A program made the translations under genes and the position numbers. From contig CAMPEX010000001.1 of NCBI GenBank assembly GCA_946807835.1, forward strand, positions 6,401,001 to 6,465,000: 64,000 nucleotides of DNA, given 5' to 3'. How positions within the stretch are numbered: the stretch's first letter is position 1; every line of letters begins with the position of its first letter. Positions 35,865-47,800 of this stretch are shown in pieces. Origin of the DNA: Ailanthus altissimus (Eukaryota > Streptophyta > Magnoliopsida > Sapindales > Simaroubaceae). Under the pieces are notes generated by a model. The model was not told where the DNA came from. It did not search any database and saw nothing but the letters and a program-made list of their open reading frames with translations.

Positions 35865-36510
35865 ATGGAGGAAACCCCAGTTCAACAATTCTGAAATATA
35901 TGTGTATTTTATGGATCTAGTCTTGGAGAAAATAAAGTGTTTGTAGAAGTAGCAAACAATCTAGAAAAAGCATTAGCTGCAAGAAAAATTCATTTGATTT
36001 ATGGAGGGGGTAGCCTTAGGTTAATGGGGTGTGTCGTCACCTGGACATTTAGGAGGAAGTCAAGTTTTAGGTATTATTCCTACAGCTTTAGCCGTGGGAA
36101 ACCTAACTGGGAAAATAATAGAGGAAGAATTACGAGTCTCATCTATGCATGAACGTATAGCTAGAATGCTTTACAATGCAGACGCTTTTATTGCTTTACC
36201 AAGTGGTTTTGGTACCTTAGAAGAAATTTTTCAAATTGCCTCTTAGGCCCAGCTAAATATCCACTGAAAACCCATAGGTTTATTGAATGTTAATAACCAT
36301 TTTGATTGCTTACTTTGTTTTCTTGATCAAGCTGTGGAACAGAATTTTATTTCACATTTGACGCGATAGATCCTTGTTTTTGCTACCAAGACGGATGAAT
36401 TGATTGACAAATTATAGGCAGTTACCTATGAACCTGACCTAGCAATAACTCGAATCGATTGGTCAGTAGGCCTTAACAAGCAAAAATTGGATCTGACACT
36501 TCGTTTGTAA
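35865..36510 (+). pseudogene. LOG-like: LOG-type cytokinin riboside 5'-monophosphate phosphoribohydrolase
   Basis: About 214 codons, the full length of a plant LOG protein, from ATG 35865 to TAA 36508-36510. LOG enzymes cut ribose phosphate from cytokinin nucleotides to release active hormone, probably in the cytosol. Visible: NICVFYGSSLGEN near the N-terminus, LIYGGGSLRLMG (Gly to Arg in the usual glycine motif), MHERIARMLYNADAF, and PSGFGTLEE (36199-36225), the LOG signature with its second residue changed from Gly to Ser. The C-terminal half follows to LDLTLRL. Inactivated by stops at 35892, 36244, 36265, 36367 and 36415 and by a 1-bp loss near 36031. There are no introns, although plant LOG genes have several, so capture through RNA is likely. 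It lies between integrase and the 3' LTR, same strand. Confidence 0.9.
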
Positions 36511-37361
36511 ATTTTCTTTATTTTTTTTATTTATCAGCATCATCATTTTAGTTTATATTTGCTTAATTGTCACTCAGGTTTGTTTCTTTCAAATAACTGG
36601 TGTTTCAGGTAATGTCTCATATCCTTTATCTATTTCTATTTAAACATTGAAGACAATGTTTCATCTGGTTTGAGGGAGGATAGTAGACATAAGTTGTATT
36701 TTGCATTCAAAAATAATTTGTGGTCCGATATTTGATTAAAATGACATAGTAAAGAGTTCATTCTTGAACTCTTGAGATGCATTTTAGGTCAAATTAGAAT
36801 GACAGAGTAAGGAGTTTTAGTTCTAACTTTTGAAGCACATTTTAACTAACTTTTTGTTGTTTTGTTTTATATTTCATATATTGTTGTTTATTACCATGAA
36901 AATTCTCTTGGTAATTCTTGTATAAAGGAATTTGCTTTTCTGCCTAGGTATGATTACAAAATTATTTAGGCTGAGTCACTGTTTCTATTTAGGTTACTAA
37001 AGAATGACTTCTAAAATATTTTTGAGCACAATACTAAGCCTGGTGGTAAGACAGATGATTCAATTTATATAGCCAAGAGAATTTTCATGTTTAAGTATAT
37101 ATGTTTCTAATCTCATATATCTTTTATGAGTAAGTGGAAAGATTGAGAAAACAGCTTATGAACCTTCATTGATCCTTTGAATTGACTAATTTTTATTTAG
37201 ATTGATATTATTTAAATTACGGAATAAGTTGGTTGTATTTGTGTATAACATACTTTGGTGAGAAACCTTTGTAATGCTTCCTTGTATTCTTCAAAACCTT
37301 TGCATATTCTATTTACGCTTGAGTTGCTAGAGACTAGCAATAAGCTGGTTAGGGGCTGTGA
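36511..37361 (+). other. Athila 3' untranslated region and polypurine tract
   Basis: T-rich sequence without a reading frame. It ends with taagctggttaggggctgtga directly before the 3' LTR; the purine-rich ttagggg part is a weak polypurine tract. Two related phrases (gacatagtaaagagttca and gacagagtaaggagtttta, near 36744 and 36801) show a short duplication. Confidence 0.6.
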
Positions 37362-38923
37362 TGAACACATAAAAATGCATATTTATTAAGAGATTCAGGC
37401 ACCATTTAATATCACTAATTTTAGCATTTTTGTACTTTTAGCTTGAAATAAAGTGTTCTCCTTAAATTGTGATTAATGAATATTATTTGCACAGGTTTAG
37501 GTAAAATGGACATAGCTCTCAATATAGAAATCAAATGAAGAAATTCTTAAACCTGGAGCAACATGAATCAATCTTACACAAACTTGAAGAATAGTGAAAA
37601 AGCCAAATCCAACATGTTATGGGCCAAAAATTGAGATACAATATAATCGAGCTATACCTTCTGCTTAGCTTAACCCAACTCACGTATTTAGATTGTATCT
37701 CACCAAATACATACCTAATTGGTATAATTCTTAAAGCTATTAAATATTAACTTAATTATCAACAACTCGTATGTTGACGGTAAAGTCCAAATCAGCTGTT
37801 ATCATGAACCAAATTGTCTTGTAAGTGGGTAAAAGGGTTGTTGGCCGAAATTTGATGTATCTTTTGAAGTTTGATCATATCTCATTAGATACTCATCTAA
37901 TTTGCATGAATCTGGTGCCTATAGAAAGAAGAGAGAAAATACTACAACTTTCATGTTAGCTACAGAGGCTATATCGATCATTTATATTATCAAACACATC
38001 CTGCAAGTGGGTGAACGAGTTGTTGGCCTAAACTTATTGAAGATTGATGTCACACATGACATATTTCCATTCATTGCCTATATAACGACACTCTTAGAAC
38101 TTTTTCAGTATTAGATAATTCTCTCTTATTTTCTTCTCATTAACATGTATTGTAATCTAGGATAGAGTTCTTGGCAAGGCTAAGAGATGAACTTTTATGT
38201 GTAATAAATCTACTTCTATGCTTTGATTCGTTGTCAAGAGCTACAAATGTTGTAAGTTTGGTTTTGATTAAACTCTTATCAAGTTTACTTTCTATAATCA
38301 AGAGGTTATAATTCTCATGTCTCATATATGTTTAGTCATGCTTTTCTTATGTGATTCTTGTTGAATTATAATTATTATTGATTACAATATTTTATATGTT
38401 AATCTTTTACTGCAATATTGTCGATTGATATATTATCGATCTTGGATAACATGTAAAGACAATAAATGTTTGATATTCAAGTTGATCTTTTACTGCAATA
38501 TTATTAAAATGATATATTGTCGATCTTAGATAACTTGTATAAGTAAATATGATTTGTGTTAATATTTGCAAAAGAGTTTAGTCATATCAAATGCATGTGT
38601 TATCAAATGTGCTATATTTTACATATCTTCCGATTGATTGTTTAGATGTAAAATTGTCAATTGAGTTATAAACATTGAATCAAAGTGTATAGTAGATTTA
38701 TAAAGCATAATTGTGATCCTTGAAGCCTTGTTTAAATCATCATAAGATATTTTTCGCAATTCATAGACAATTCTATCTCATCCACTTAAACCAATTAATT
38801 AATTTTATCATTTGTTACTGCTTTAATATTTTACTTCACCAATCTATTTTACCAAAAGTTTCCTCGTGGGATCGACACCTTAATCTATACTGCAATAGCT
38901 GCGTTATATTTTAAGCGTAAACA
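37362..38923 (+). repeat. 3' LTR of Athila element
   Basis: tgaacacata ... gcgtaaaca, the same length as the 5' LTR. The first half differs more from its partner than the second half. TATA box tatataac at 38079-38086. Confidence 0.93.
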
Positions 38924-38928
38924 TAAAG
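38924..38928. repeat. Target site duplication TAAAG (right)
   Basis: Matches 27011-27015. Confidence 0.95.
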
Positions 38929-39013
38929 TCAAGAAAAGTTTGGATGATCTCTTCACCCTAGAATATAAAAGTTGGATTGTGATTTAGGTGGTTATCAGTT
39001 AAAATTACCCAAA
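38929..39013 (-). pseudogene. Athila-type gag fragment between two insertions
   Basis: Minus strand of this 85-bp island reads a gag stretch after the zinc knuckle (GNFN, then NFYILG, then RDHPNFS, with stops). The frame runs across the TAAAG site into 27010 on the minus strand, which shows that the Athila element and the solo LTR both landed in this gag. Confidence 0.8.
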
Positions 39014-41100
39014 TATTGGGATTTGTGCTCATGCGCCATCCTAATTTTGTATGGATATTATATTTTCATACTTATGCAATAAATATGTATTTCATTAAAT
39101 TGCTAATTATTTTTATTAAAGTAAGATACTAGTAATATTTCGAACATTATATTGATTTGAAGTAGTTCAGATCAGGTCGAAAGAGTTAGAACCTTGTTTG
39201 AAATGGGACAAAGACCTAAGAATATACTAACAATGACATAGTTACAAATAGTTGCAAGAGTTTCTAGGAAATATCATTGTACAAGTATGTTCTCGAATTA
39301 TTTTTTCATGATCTACTTCCACCGATGCAGGGTTTATCGAGTGGAACTGATTAATATAGATCAGTGTATATTTATATGTGGATGGTCTAGATGATTAATC
39401 TTAACAAATCATGAGCTTAGTGGAAGCTCATATAGATAAACAAATATCCAGTGAGGATTGAATACTAAACAAGACTCAATGAAGACCTCAGATAGATATC
39501 CCATTAAACCTTCAATGGAAGGTCTTCTTAAGTTGAGTAGTATTCGTGGTCCCTTAACCTGAGCACCACGGTGGGCTTGTGAGTGATCTATCATACTTTG
39601 GTTCCACACATGTCAAAAACCTTTCATGGTGTTACCGCTGCGTGTCGCTGGGTATAGTCCAATGCTTATAGAGTCCGGTGAGTGTAGATATAAGATCCAT
39701 CAGCTCATATAGGTTAGTTAAATATCCAGATATTCTAAAGTTGTATTCTAAGAAGTTTTATGGCCATAAGCATTTAACCCAAGAAAAAGTTTCCTGTGGA
39801 ATGAATAATATTGCAAAGGAATTTGCGTATATTATTTATTAAAATACGAATCAAAAGAGATAATTTATGGTTGAGTAATAGGGGACTTGATAGTGTTGAT
39901 CTCTGTCTCCACTCTTCCAGGATATTAATGATGGAGGGATTGTACGAATATGGATTAACCTCAACTTGTGTGGTTTAACTCGCTATTTTGTATTATCCAT
40001 AACGTGTGTGTGTGGAGCATCGGTTATGGACTTACGAAAATATTTCGTGAGACAAAATAGGTGTGAACCTAGGGAGTCTTACTATATGAAGTGTACTCGT
40101 TGAGCACGTAGGTAGCACACCAGATCGAATTGTTTGATCCGAAAAGTTTTTGAAAAATATGAATTTGTTTTAAGGTCTGTCGGAGAGTAACTAAGGTTTA
40201 AGTGTTAAACTTAAAATTATGTCGAGTAAGACTTAACACTTTTATCTACCTAGTGTATGCCACAAATTATGGTAATAATTTGTATGGGTACTAAATTTGG
40301 CATTGGTAGATATAGCTATCATTTAAATGAAATAATTATTATTTTATTTAAATTAATTAATTCAGTAATTTATTTATTTCAGAGTCTTTTGGGGAGTAGT
40401 TAATGTTTAAGTGTTAAACCTAAAATTGTTCCAAATAATACTTGACACTTTTATCTACCTAGTGTATTTTTTAAATTATGCCAATAATTTGTATAGATAC
40501 TAATTTGAGCATTGATATATAAAGTTATTAAAAATAAAATAATCATTATTTTTTTATTTTTTTAATTCAACAATATATAAAATCTCAAATAAATTTATTT
40601 ATTTGATTTATTATATTTTAAATCATTTGTCAAGAGTAAATTCTTATGGGCTGAAGTAATTGAAAATTGAATTAAATTGATTCAATTTCCTGGCAGTAAG
40701 TGGTGGCAATAGTAAATAGTTGCTTGGCCATCAGTTGAAAATTCACTAGATGAATTTGTGACAGTAATGGCTATAAATAGCCAAGGCCACTTCTTTTGCA
40801 ACGAGAGAAAAGTGCTTTTAAATTTTATAAATTATGTGTTAGGTCCGAGAGACAAATACAATAAAAGTAAATAGTTGCTTTAAATATTTTGAAATAGGAA
40901 GTTATTATTTTAGTTTGGGAAAGTTTACTACGTTCTCAACTAGAATTGTTCAAAACACGCTTCGAAGGTGAGTTCCCTAATCTCATTAGTGTAATGAGAT
41001 TATTTTAATATATATGTATTAATTTTGTTGTGTTATATGTATGACATATTTATTATTAAATAGTTTAAGAATGCACACAATCACCCATAGCACGGCACAT
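39014..41100 (+). mobile_element. Solo Ty1/copia LTR (2.1 kb)
   Basis: Starts tattgggatttgtgc (tgttggg in relatives) and ends near gcacggcacat. It shares the gatcaggtcgaaagag, gcaccacggtgggcttg and gttccacacatgtc blocks with the other copia LTRs in the window. Flanking 5-mers are ccaaa (39009-39013) and acaaa (41101-41105), one mismatch. No primer site or polypurine tract, hence solo. The exact right end is uncertain by a base or two. Confidence 0.7.
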
Positions 41101-41980
41101 ACAAACACACAACACTAAGACATCATTTGTTTTCATGCGCAGCCTATTCATGTGGTTATCACCACAAAAGTCGTATATCACTTGTTGGGTTTTGACAGCA
41201 TTCATTGCATCTAACTTCTTGGTTAATAAGTTAATTTGTACTGTCAATCTTATATACACCGACAACTTTCTTGGGTGTAACCCTCTCTGCTGGCCATTAG
41301 TTGATGCCATCTCTTCCAATAGATCATAAGCTTCTTCTGTAGACTTATTCATCAAAATGCATCCAATAATAGCATCTACAGTGGTCCATAAATGACTTAC
41401 TAATCCATTGTAGAATGTTTGGACTAATAGCTATTTAGAGACTCGATGATGAGGACACTTCCTTAATATATCCTTGAAGCACTCTCATGCCTCGTACAAC
41501 AACTTTTCATTAATCTATTTGAATGAGGTGATGTCATTCCTCATCTTTATTATTTTTGGTAGTGGGAAGATTTAGCTAGAATTTGGCTAACAACTTCTAT
41601 GATAAATCTTTCCACATCAATATGGATACTGATAGCAATGACATCAACCAACTCTTAGCTCTGTCCCTTAAGGAGAAAGAGAATAGTCTCAATGTGATGG
41701 CATCGTCAGAGACTCCATTGTACTTAAAGGTATCACAAAGCTTCAATAAATTTGTGATATGCATGTTAGGATCATCATTAGGGGCTTCGCTGAACTGTAG
41801 AGTCTCTTTCATCATCTGAATAATATTCGGCTTGATCTCAAAGTTATTTTCAATGATGGTTAGTTGCCGAATACTAGATTGCACACCATCGGTAGTTGGG
41901 ATAGCATATTCTCTCAATGTCCTCTGTGGTATCATAGGCTTAAGGATAGGATTATTGATGTTATCATTGTTTCCTTCCAT
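41101..41980 (-). pseudogene. Athila-type gag N-terminal and central part
   Basis: Minus-strand ATG at 41980. Clean frame 41980-41597 (MIPQRTLREYAIPTTDGV, ENNFEIKPNIIQMM, LKLCDTFKYNGVSDDAITLR, FSFSLRDRAKSWLMSL), the capsid region of Athila gag. After frame changes it resumes at 41355-41105 (STEEAYDLLEEMAS, LLTKKLDAMNAVK) and reaches the zinc knuckle YDFCGDNHMNRLR, where the last Cys is Arg. Interrupted there by the solo LTR. Confidence 0.88.
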
Positions 41981-42111
41981 AGTATGAACCGTTAAAGAAG
42001 AATAAAAAGAAAATCAAAGTAAAAAGAAGGAAATAAAAACAAAAAATTAAAATCTAATTTTAAAAGTAAGTAGTTTGGTGTTAGTATTGATTTAAGAATA
42101 GAAAGAAATAA

Positions 42112-42129
42112 TCCTTAGCAACGGCGCCA
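42112..42129 (-). other. Primer-binding site (tRNA-Asp type, decayed)
   Basis: The minus strand reads tggcgccgttgctaagga; the first twelve bases match the tRNA-Asp primer site and the rest has diverged. It lies six bases from the LTR edge. Confidence 0.85.
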
Positions 42130-42135
42130 AAAATT

Positions 42136-43322
42136 TGATTAATGCTATACTAGCTAAGCACAAGCGTACACTATCGTATAAAGTAATATAGAATTTAAAG
42201 TCCAAGTATCGATGTCATAGGAACTATGTAATCTAATTCTATAAATCAAATACTAAATTTGTACCTACTTAACTTTTATTCAGAAAATCACAATTTGAAA
42301 TTTAATTAACTAATATAACTCTATCAATTTAGCTAAATAAAAGCACAGAGACTATGACATCACAAGCCTCTACCGATGGTCGAGTGATTATATTTCGCAT
42401 TCTAACAATCACCTATATGTCTATGGTAATCAAATTAGAATGTAATTCATTAAGATCAAGTCTAAATTATACCATACATGCGCCTAGTTATATGTCTATC
42501 CTAGATAGAACTTTTAGTTGTTACTCTATGATTATGCATCAAACTATCCTAGGCTAAATGCATGAATCCCTTTGTCAAGTTCATTATGGTTCCTCAATCA
42601 TTCATAATATTAGCCAGAAATAATGAAAACAATAAACACAAGATAGAATGAATCAATTATAATAATTAAGTTCATAAACTAAAAATCAATGAAATCCAAC
42701 TACATACTAGGTTCATATAGTCTAGCCCTAGAATAACAAGTTTAGCTCATTACAACAAAAAAGTATCAAACTAATCCATGATGAATAGCAAGAACAAGAA
42801 CATAATAATAAGAAAATAGAAGAAAAACTAATCAAGAAGATGTCTTGGGTTGCTTCTCTCTCAATCTTGACTTGAAGCTTGAATCTTGATTTCTTGGCTT
42901 TGACGTTTGATTTTGTGTTGTGAATTATTTCTTTTCATTTTTGCCTCTTCAAACTCTATGTATTGGACCTCAAAAGATTATTTTTGTTGGTATCAGAAAC
43001 TTTAGGGGCAAAGGGCTTCGAATCCAAGTTGAAATAGAAGAGTTGAGAGGGGCTTTTATATGTTGTATGAGCGCTGCGATGCTAAAGGCTTAGCGCTGCA
43101 GTGCCAAGACCTAGAAATGCAACTTCAGGAAACATCATCGAGTGCTGCAGCATTAGGTTATGGATGCCTCGTCGGTCAGCTACTAACCTGGGCGTTGTGG
43201 TGCCCAGCCCTGGTTCACTCACTCTCTTATTTTGAGCGTAACGTCTTCGTTTTACGTTCGATTAGCCTCCTATTTTTTCCTATACATCAAATTTTCATAC
43301 TAGTTCTTTTACGCCCCTATCA
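42136..43322 (-). repeat. 5' LTR of the minus-strand Athila-type element
   Basis: On the minus strand it runs from TGATAGGGGC to ATTAATCA, 1187 bp. Homologous to the solo LTR at 9387-10877. It holds a GC-rich block (43065-43210) with gagcgctgcg, gcgctgcagtgcc and tgggcgttgtgg. Confidence 0.85.
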
Positions 43323-44649
43323 GAACTTTAATAGACATCCCATAAAGCCGTCAATAGAAGGTCTTTTCGAGTTGATTAGTAATCGTGGTCCTTTAACCTG
43401 AGCGGAACAGTATGCTTATGAGTGATCCATCATGCTTTGATTTTACATATCTTAGAGACATTTTATGGTCTGACCTCTTGGTGTCATTAGGTATTGATAG
43501 ACGCTTATGAAGCTTGGTGTGTATAGATATGGAATATGTCAACTCATATAGGTGAGTTTTATATCTGGATGCTCCGAGATTATATTTCAGGAAGTCTTAT
43601 GGCCATAAGTGGAAACCTTAGAAAAGAGTTTTATATGGGGTTAAACAATATCGCAAAGGAGTTTGCAGATATTATTTATGAAAATATTAATATGGTGATA
43701 AGTTCATGATTGAGCATATAGAAATTTGACATTGATGATCTATATCTATGCTCTTTCAAGGTCTAGGTGATAGAAGGATTATAAGAATATGGTTGACCTT
43801 AACTTGTATGGTATAACGTACCGTTCTATAATATCTGTAACGTGTGTGTAGGGCATCATTTACGGACTTATAAAAGAATTTCAAAGACCAACGAGTATGA
43901 ACCTAAGGGATTTCACAATATGAAGTATACTAATTGAGCACGAGGATAACGAACCAGGTTAAATGGTTCGATCCGGGAGAATTTCAAGAAGCATGATTCT
44001 TTTTAGGATCTCTTTGGAAAATGGAAATTATAGTTTGCAAATGTTACAAATAGGCTGTTTTTACATTAAAAAAAGAATCTTAACACATGGCATATTACAT
44101 TGCCATTTGTATGACAAATGGCATATGCATAAAATGCATGAATGACACTTGGCACCATGCATAAGATGCATTAATGACAAATGGCAAGCATGCAATGAAT
44201 GAATGGGTTAATACTTTGTAAATGTTACAAATAGCCCCCATTTTAACCATGTATATAAGTTAAGTTTGAAATTTTTTAAAATAAGTCTTCATTTTACATT
44301 GAAAGATTTTTTACCCACTTGAGAGAAATCCAAAATTTAATCTTGTTGGGAATCAAAGAGTAACTACCATTCTAGCTCTGTAGTTTCACCAAATCGTTGC
44401 GGAATAGAATTATTCGTGATTGCACTTCCATGTGAGCTCCAAGATTAATTCCGTGTGAGCTCTAAGATTAATTCTTCTCTGAATCATCTTGAAGGGTATG
44501 TTTTCAATTCTCATACTATTTTTGATTCAGTTATAGTGTGTGTAGAATAATTACATAAAATTCCACTATACTAATACTTGTTGGACATGCATTTTGAATT
44601 AGTCAACATGTACACAATCATATGTATGCACCCTTAATGCATGTTTTCA
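43323..44649 (+). repeat. 5' LTR of second copia element (3' portion only)
   Basis: Begins mid-LTR at gaactttaatagacatccc, corresponding to about 49820 in the 3' LTR, and ends gttttca. It includes the repeated gacaaatggcatatgcat wording shared with 50570-50650. Confidence 0.85.
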
Positions 44650-44650
44650 G

Positions 44651-44662
44651 TGGTATCAGAGC
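44651..44662 (+). other. Primer-binding site, initiator tRNA-Met
   Basis: tggtatcagagc, one base after the LTR end. Confidence 0.9.
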
Positions 44663-45824
44663 ATATTTTCATGTGTTTGTGTCAATGTAGTGTATTTGAA
44701 GTATTTGGGATGCTTAGAAAGCTAGGGTGCTGCATTTTCAAGTGTTGGAAATGCAGTTCCTAGATACTGTCTGAACAAACGTTGGGGCGTTGATCATGTA
44801 ACACTAAGGTGTTCATAATTTTTATAAACACTAGGGAGTTCAAGGCAACCAAATGCTAAGGCATTATGTGATAACACTGGGACAATGGTAAGTTGCAAAG
44901 TCGATGCGATCAGGTAGTTAAACGATGGGATTTTCAAAAGCTTAACACTGAGGCATTATAAAGTATAACGCTGAGGCATTATAGAGTATAACGTTGGGGC
45001 ATTTTAAATGGTACACTCCATTTTGTATTATATACATGTGAACTTTATTTAATGCAATAATATAATTGTTTTAAAAATTATAATTATTTATTTGCACTAT
45101 TAACCACAATAGGAGCCCTACTAGTGAGGGTTAGTTGTGCTTGTATAAAATAAATGAGTGATTATGAATCATATCCTCACGAGATGCAGATAAGATTAAA
45201 AATCTCTTTTAATCATATTGAAAATGCATTTCATTATGAGATAATATTATGAATGGTCCGTCTCATCAATACAATGTTAAATGAGTCACTTTGGTCTTTT
45301 CTAATATTGATAAAACATGATGGACTAGTCGATGTGATTCAAACTATTCTGGTTAAACATGAGATGAGGCAAATATAAGTGAACGTATTGCCTAATATTA
45401 CTAAAGAATGAGAGTAGTATCAGTAACTTATATTTGATCATTAATGAGTTAATTTGGAACATATTTACCCAATATTACTAAAGCGTGGGGATAAAATATG
45501 TTTAGGATTAATGGTAAGAGTTACATAAGATAAAATTGACAAGAGTTGTCTACCTTTTGGATTTTACAAAGGTCAATATTGCTAAAGTATGAAGTGAGAG
45601 TACAATGCTAATTAGATCTACTTCTCACTATAAAATTTGAAGTTTTTAAAATTTTCATTTTCCCATTTGAGATATTAAAGGGAATTTGTAAAGCAGTGAT
45701 AGGGTATTTTTAGCTTAAAAAACATATACAAGTTATATCCATGATCTAAGATGTTATTTTTCAACGATTTAAAATGGTCTTTTAAATTTACTAACATTTC
45801 CTATTTTTATCTTGTAAAGATAAG
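44663..45824 (+). other. Copia leader with repeated motif
   Basis: A block of aacgctgaggcattata wording (44760-45010), then four copies of a motif like caatattactaaagcgtg at about 45302, 45391, 45468 and 45572, matching in order and spacing the leader at 17433-18718. Non-coding. Confidence 0.6.
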
Positions 45825-46600
45825 ATAGCTTTGAACAATCAATTAGTTCGTATACTTAATGCACAATAACTAAAGGTGCCAAGAATTACTCCAACTAGCT
45901 AATGAATCTCAGAATTATTCTAGATTTAGAGAAGCTTTGATATATAATTGATCAGAAGATGCCCATAGGTGTTTCTTATAAAGCTACTCTAAAATAATTG
46001 TTGACATATCACAAATGGATAGTAAAAGCAGTATCATACTCAATCTGAAAGAGTTGTTTAGAGATAGACCACAGGTTGATCTATACATGATCTCCAAGAC
46101 ACGGTTTCAATTTAAGTAGGCTGAGGGTAGTTCAAAAAGTCCTCATGTACTTAAGATGATTTCCTACATCAAAAAGTTAGAAACTATGGATATATCTCTG
46201 AACAATAGCTTGGGGAATACCTTGATTCTCCCGTTTCTACCAGCGTTATTTGTATAATTCATTATGAACATTAATATACAAAGGTTGACTCTGACATATG
46301 TGAGCTACACAATATTTTAAAGACAGCTCAATAGGATATGAACAAAGGAGATGCAGCCTTCTACATTCATAGTGGTGCTTTATCTTCTTCCTTAAAGGCT
46401 TTTAAAAAGTCTAATGGTAAGAAGAAAGAGAAACAGACACCACATATGGGTCCTTAGAGACAGATGATATCCAAATCATAGGAGAAGAACAAGGGCAAAT
46501 AAAAGTGTTTCTAATGTAGCGAGGCGGACATTGGAAATGTAATTGTCCAAGGTACCTTGCCACAATAAAAAAGAACCCCTCATGTATATGTTTACCTATA
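45825..46600 (+). pseudogene. Copia gag remnant
   Basis: The start codon is lost (ata at 45825, followed by gctttgaacaatcaattag). It reads copia gag in broken frames. The zinc knuckle near 46508-46550 has both first Cys positions, a stop between them and a 1-bp shift before the His. More complete than the gag at 18719, as the central part is not deleted. Confidence 0.7.
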
Positions 46601-47800
46601 ATTGACATTTCATTAGCATTTTATGCTTGTAATGGCTAGGCATTAGATACCAGTTGTCCTTTTCACATCTGTAATATATTACAGAGTCTAAAGGAAATTA
46701 GACAACTACAACATAGAGAAGTTCAGATTCGTGTTAGAAATTTTGATTTCCTATAGGTTAATGCTCTATTAGAAATTTTGAATTCTTTCTCCCAAATGTT
46801 AGTGTATTACTATAGAATCCTATTCAGTTTGTGAATTTTGTATTTAAGAAAAGATGACCAAATCTCCTTTTATAGGTGCTAGACACCGAGTCATTGATTT
46901 ATCGAAACTAGTAAATAGTAATGCATGTAGTCCAATGAATCATACTGCTATAGGTTGATTTTGATACTTCGTAGTTTTTATCAATGATTTGTCACAATAC
47001 AAATATGTGTTTCTTATGTGACACAAGTTGAAATCCTTTAAAATGTTCAGGGAATTTTGACTGGAGTTAAAGAAACAAATTGGTATGTATATTAAATGCC
47101 TTTGATCAGATCGATGTAGTAAATATATGAGCAATGAATTCACATGTTATTTGAAAGAGAATTAGATTCTCGCTCAATATAGTGCTCTAGGTACTCTATA
47201 ATATAATGGTGTTTCAAAGAGAATAAATCAGACTTTATAAGATATGGCCCGATCAATAATGAGGTTCAACGATCTTCTAAAATATCTATAAGGTTATGCT
47301 CTACAAACTGCTGCTAACTTGTTGAATATAGTTCCATCAAATGCCATTCTTACCACTCTATATGAGATATAAAAGGGAAGGAAACGGAGTCTTATGCATG
47401 TTAATATTTGGGGCTATCTACTTATGTAAAAGTTATGCAATATGATAAACTTTCATCCAAGGGGTATAAGTATCGATTCATTGGATATCCCAAATATTCG
47501 ATAGGATATTTGTTCTATGATCTAGATGAATGAAATATATTCGTTGCTCGTAATGCCATTTTCTTTGAGAAATAGGTTTTCATAGGTCGTGGCGATTATA
47601 TAAGGATTGAACTTGATGAAGCCAATCCAAAAATTTATGAACCGACGATGTAACCACATGGTAAAACAAATGAGTACCCTTTGACACACCCCTCACGTAG
47701 GTTAAAAAGGGTCTCAAAGCTATCTGTAAGTATGGTATTATGCCTGAAGGTATCTTTGATGTTTTCTTAGTGGAAGAAAATGATTATATGACTTATAGAG
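46601..47800 (+). pseudogene. Copia protease and integrase remnant
   Basis: Protease active-site wording ALDTSCPFHICN near 46640 (Asp-Thr-Ser for Asp-Thr-Gly). Integrase follows in many short frames, recognisable mainly by alignment with 19500-20400. It ends at the polyprotein stretch VFLVEENDYMTYREAILD near 47760. Stops every few codons. Confidence 0.65.

Larger units (their letters stand above)
27016..38923 (+). mobile_element. Athila retrotransposon carrying a LOG gene (11.9 kb)
   Basis: LTRs 27016-28577 and 37362-38923 (both 1562 bp), TAAAG duplication, tRNA-Asp primer site, then gag, protease, RT, RNase H and integrase in Ty3/gypsy order, followed by an unknown ORF and a LOG-type gene before the 3' LTR. 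The lineage is given by primer site, protease and RT wording and LTR length. The two LTRs differ at a few percent of sites by eye, so this is the youngest insertion of the nest. Every coding region carries stops or frameshifts, so it is non-autonomous now. Confidence 0.93.
25677..43322 (-). mobile_element. Athila-type Ty3/gypsy element, 3' half lost, with two insertions
   Basis: Minus-strand element: LTR 42136-43322, primer site 42112-42129, gag 41980 down to 41101, gag again 39013-38924, gag-protease 27010 down to 25677. The gaps are filled by a solo LTR (39014-41100) and an Athila element (27016-38923). RT, RNase H, integrase and 3' LTR are absent. It lies inside the 5' LTR of the copia element at 43323-51092. 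Confidence 0.8.

Noticed and set aside
35865..36510. LOG as an ordinary host gene
   Set aside because: It lies between integrase and 3' LTR within one target duplication, lacks introns and carries five stops and a frameshift.
27016..43322. The two Athila-type elements as one rearranged element
   Set aside because: They lie on opposite strands, have different LTR families, and a TAAAG duplication separates them.
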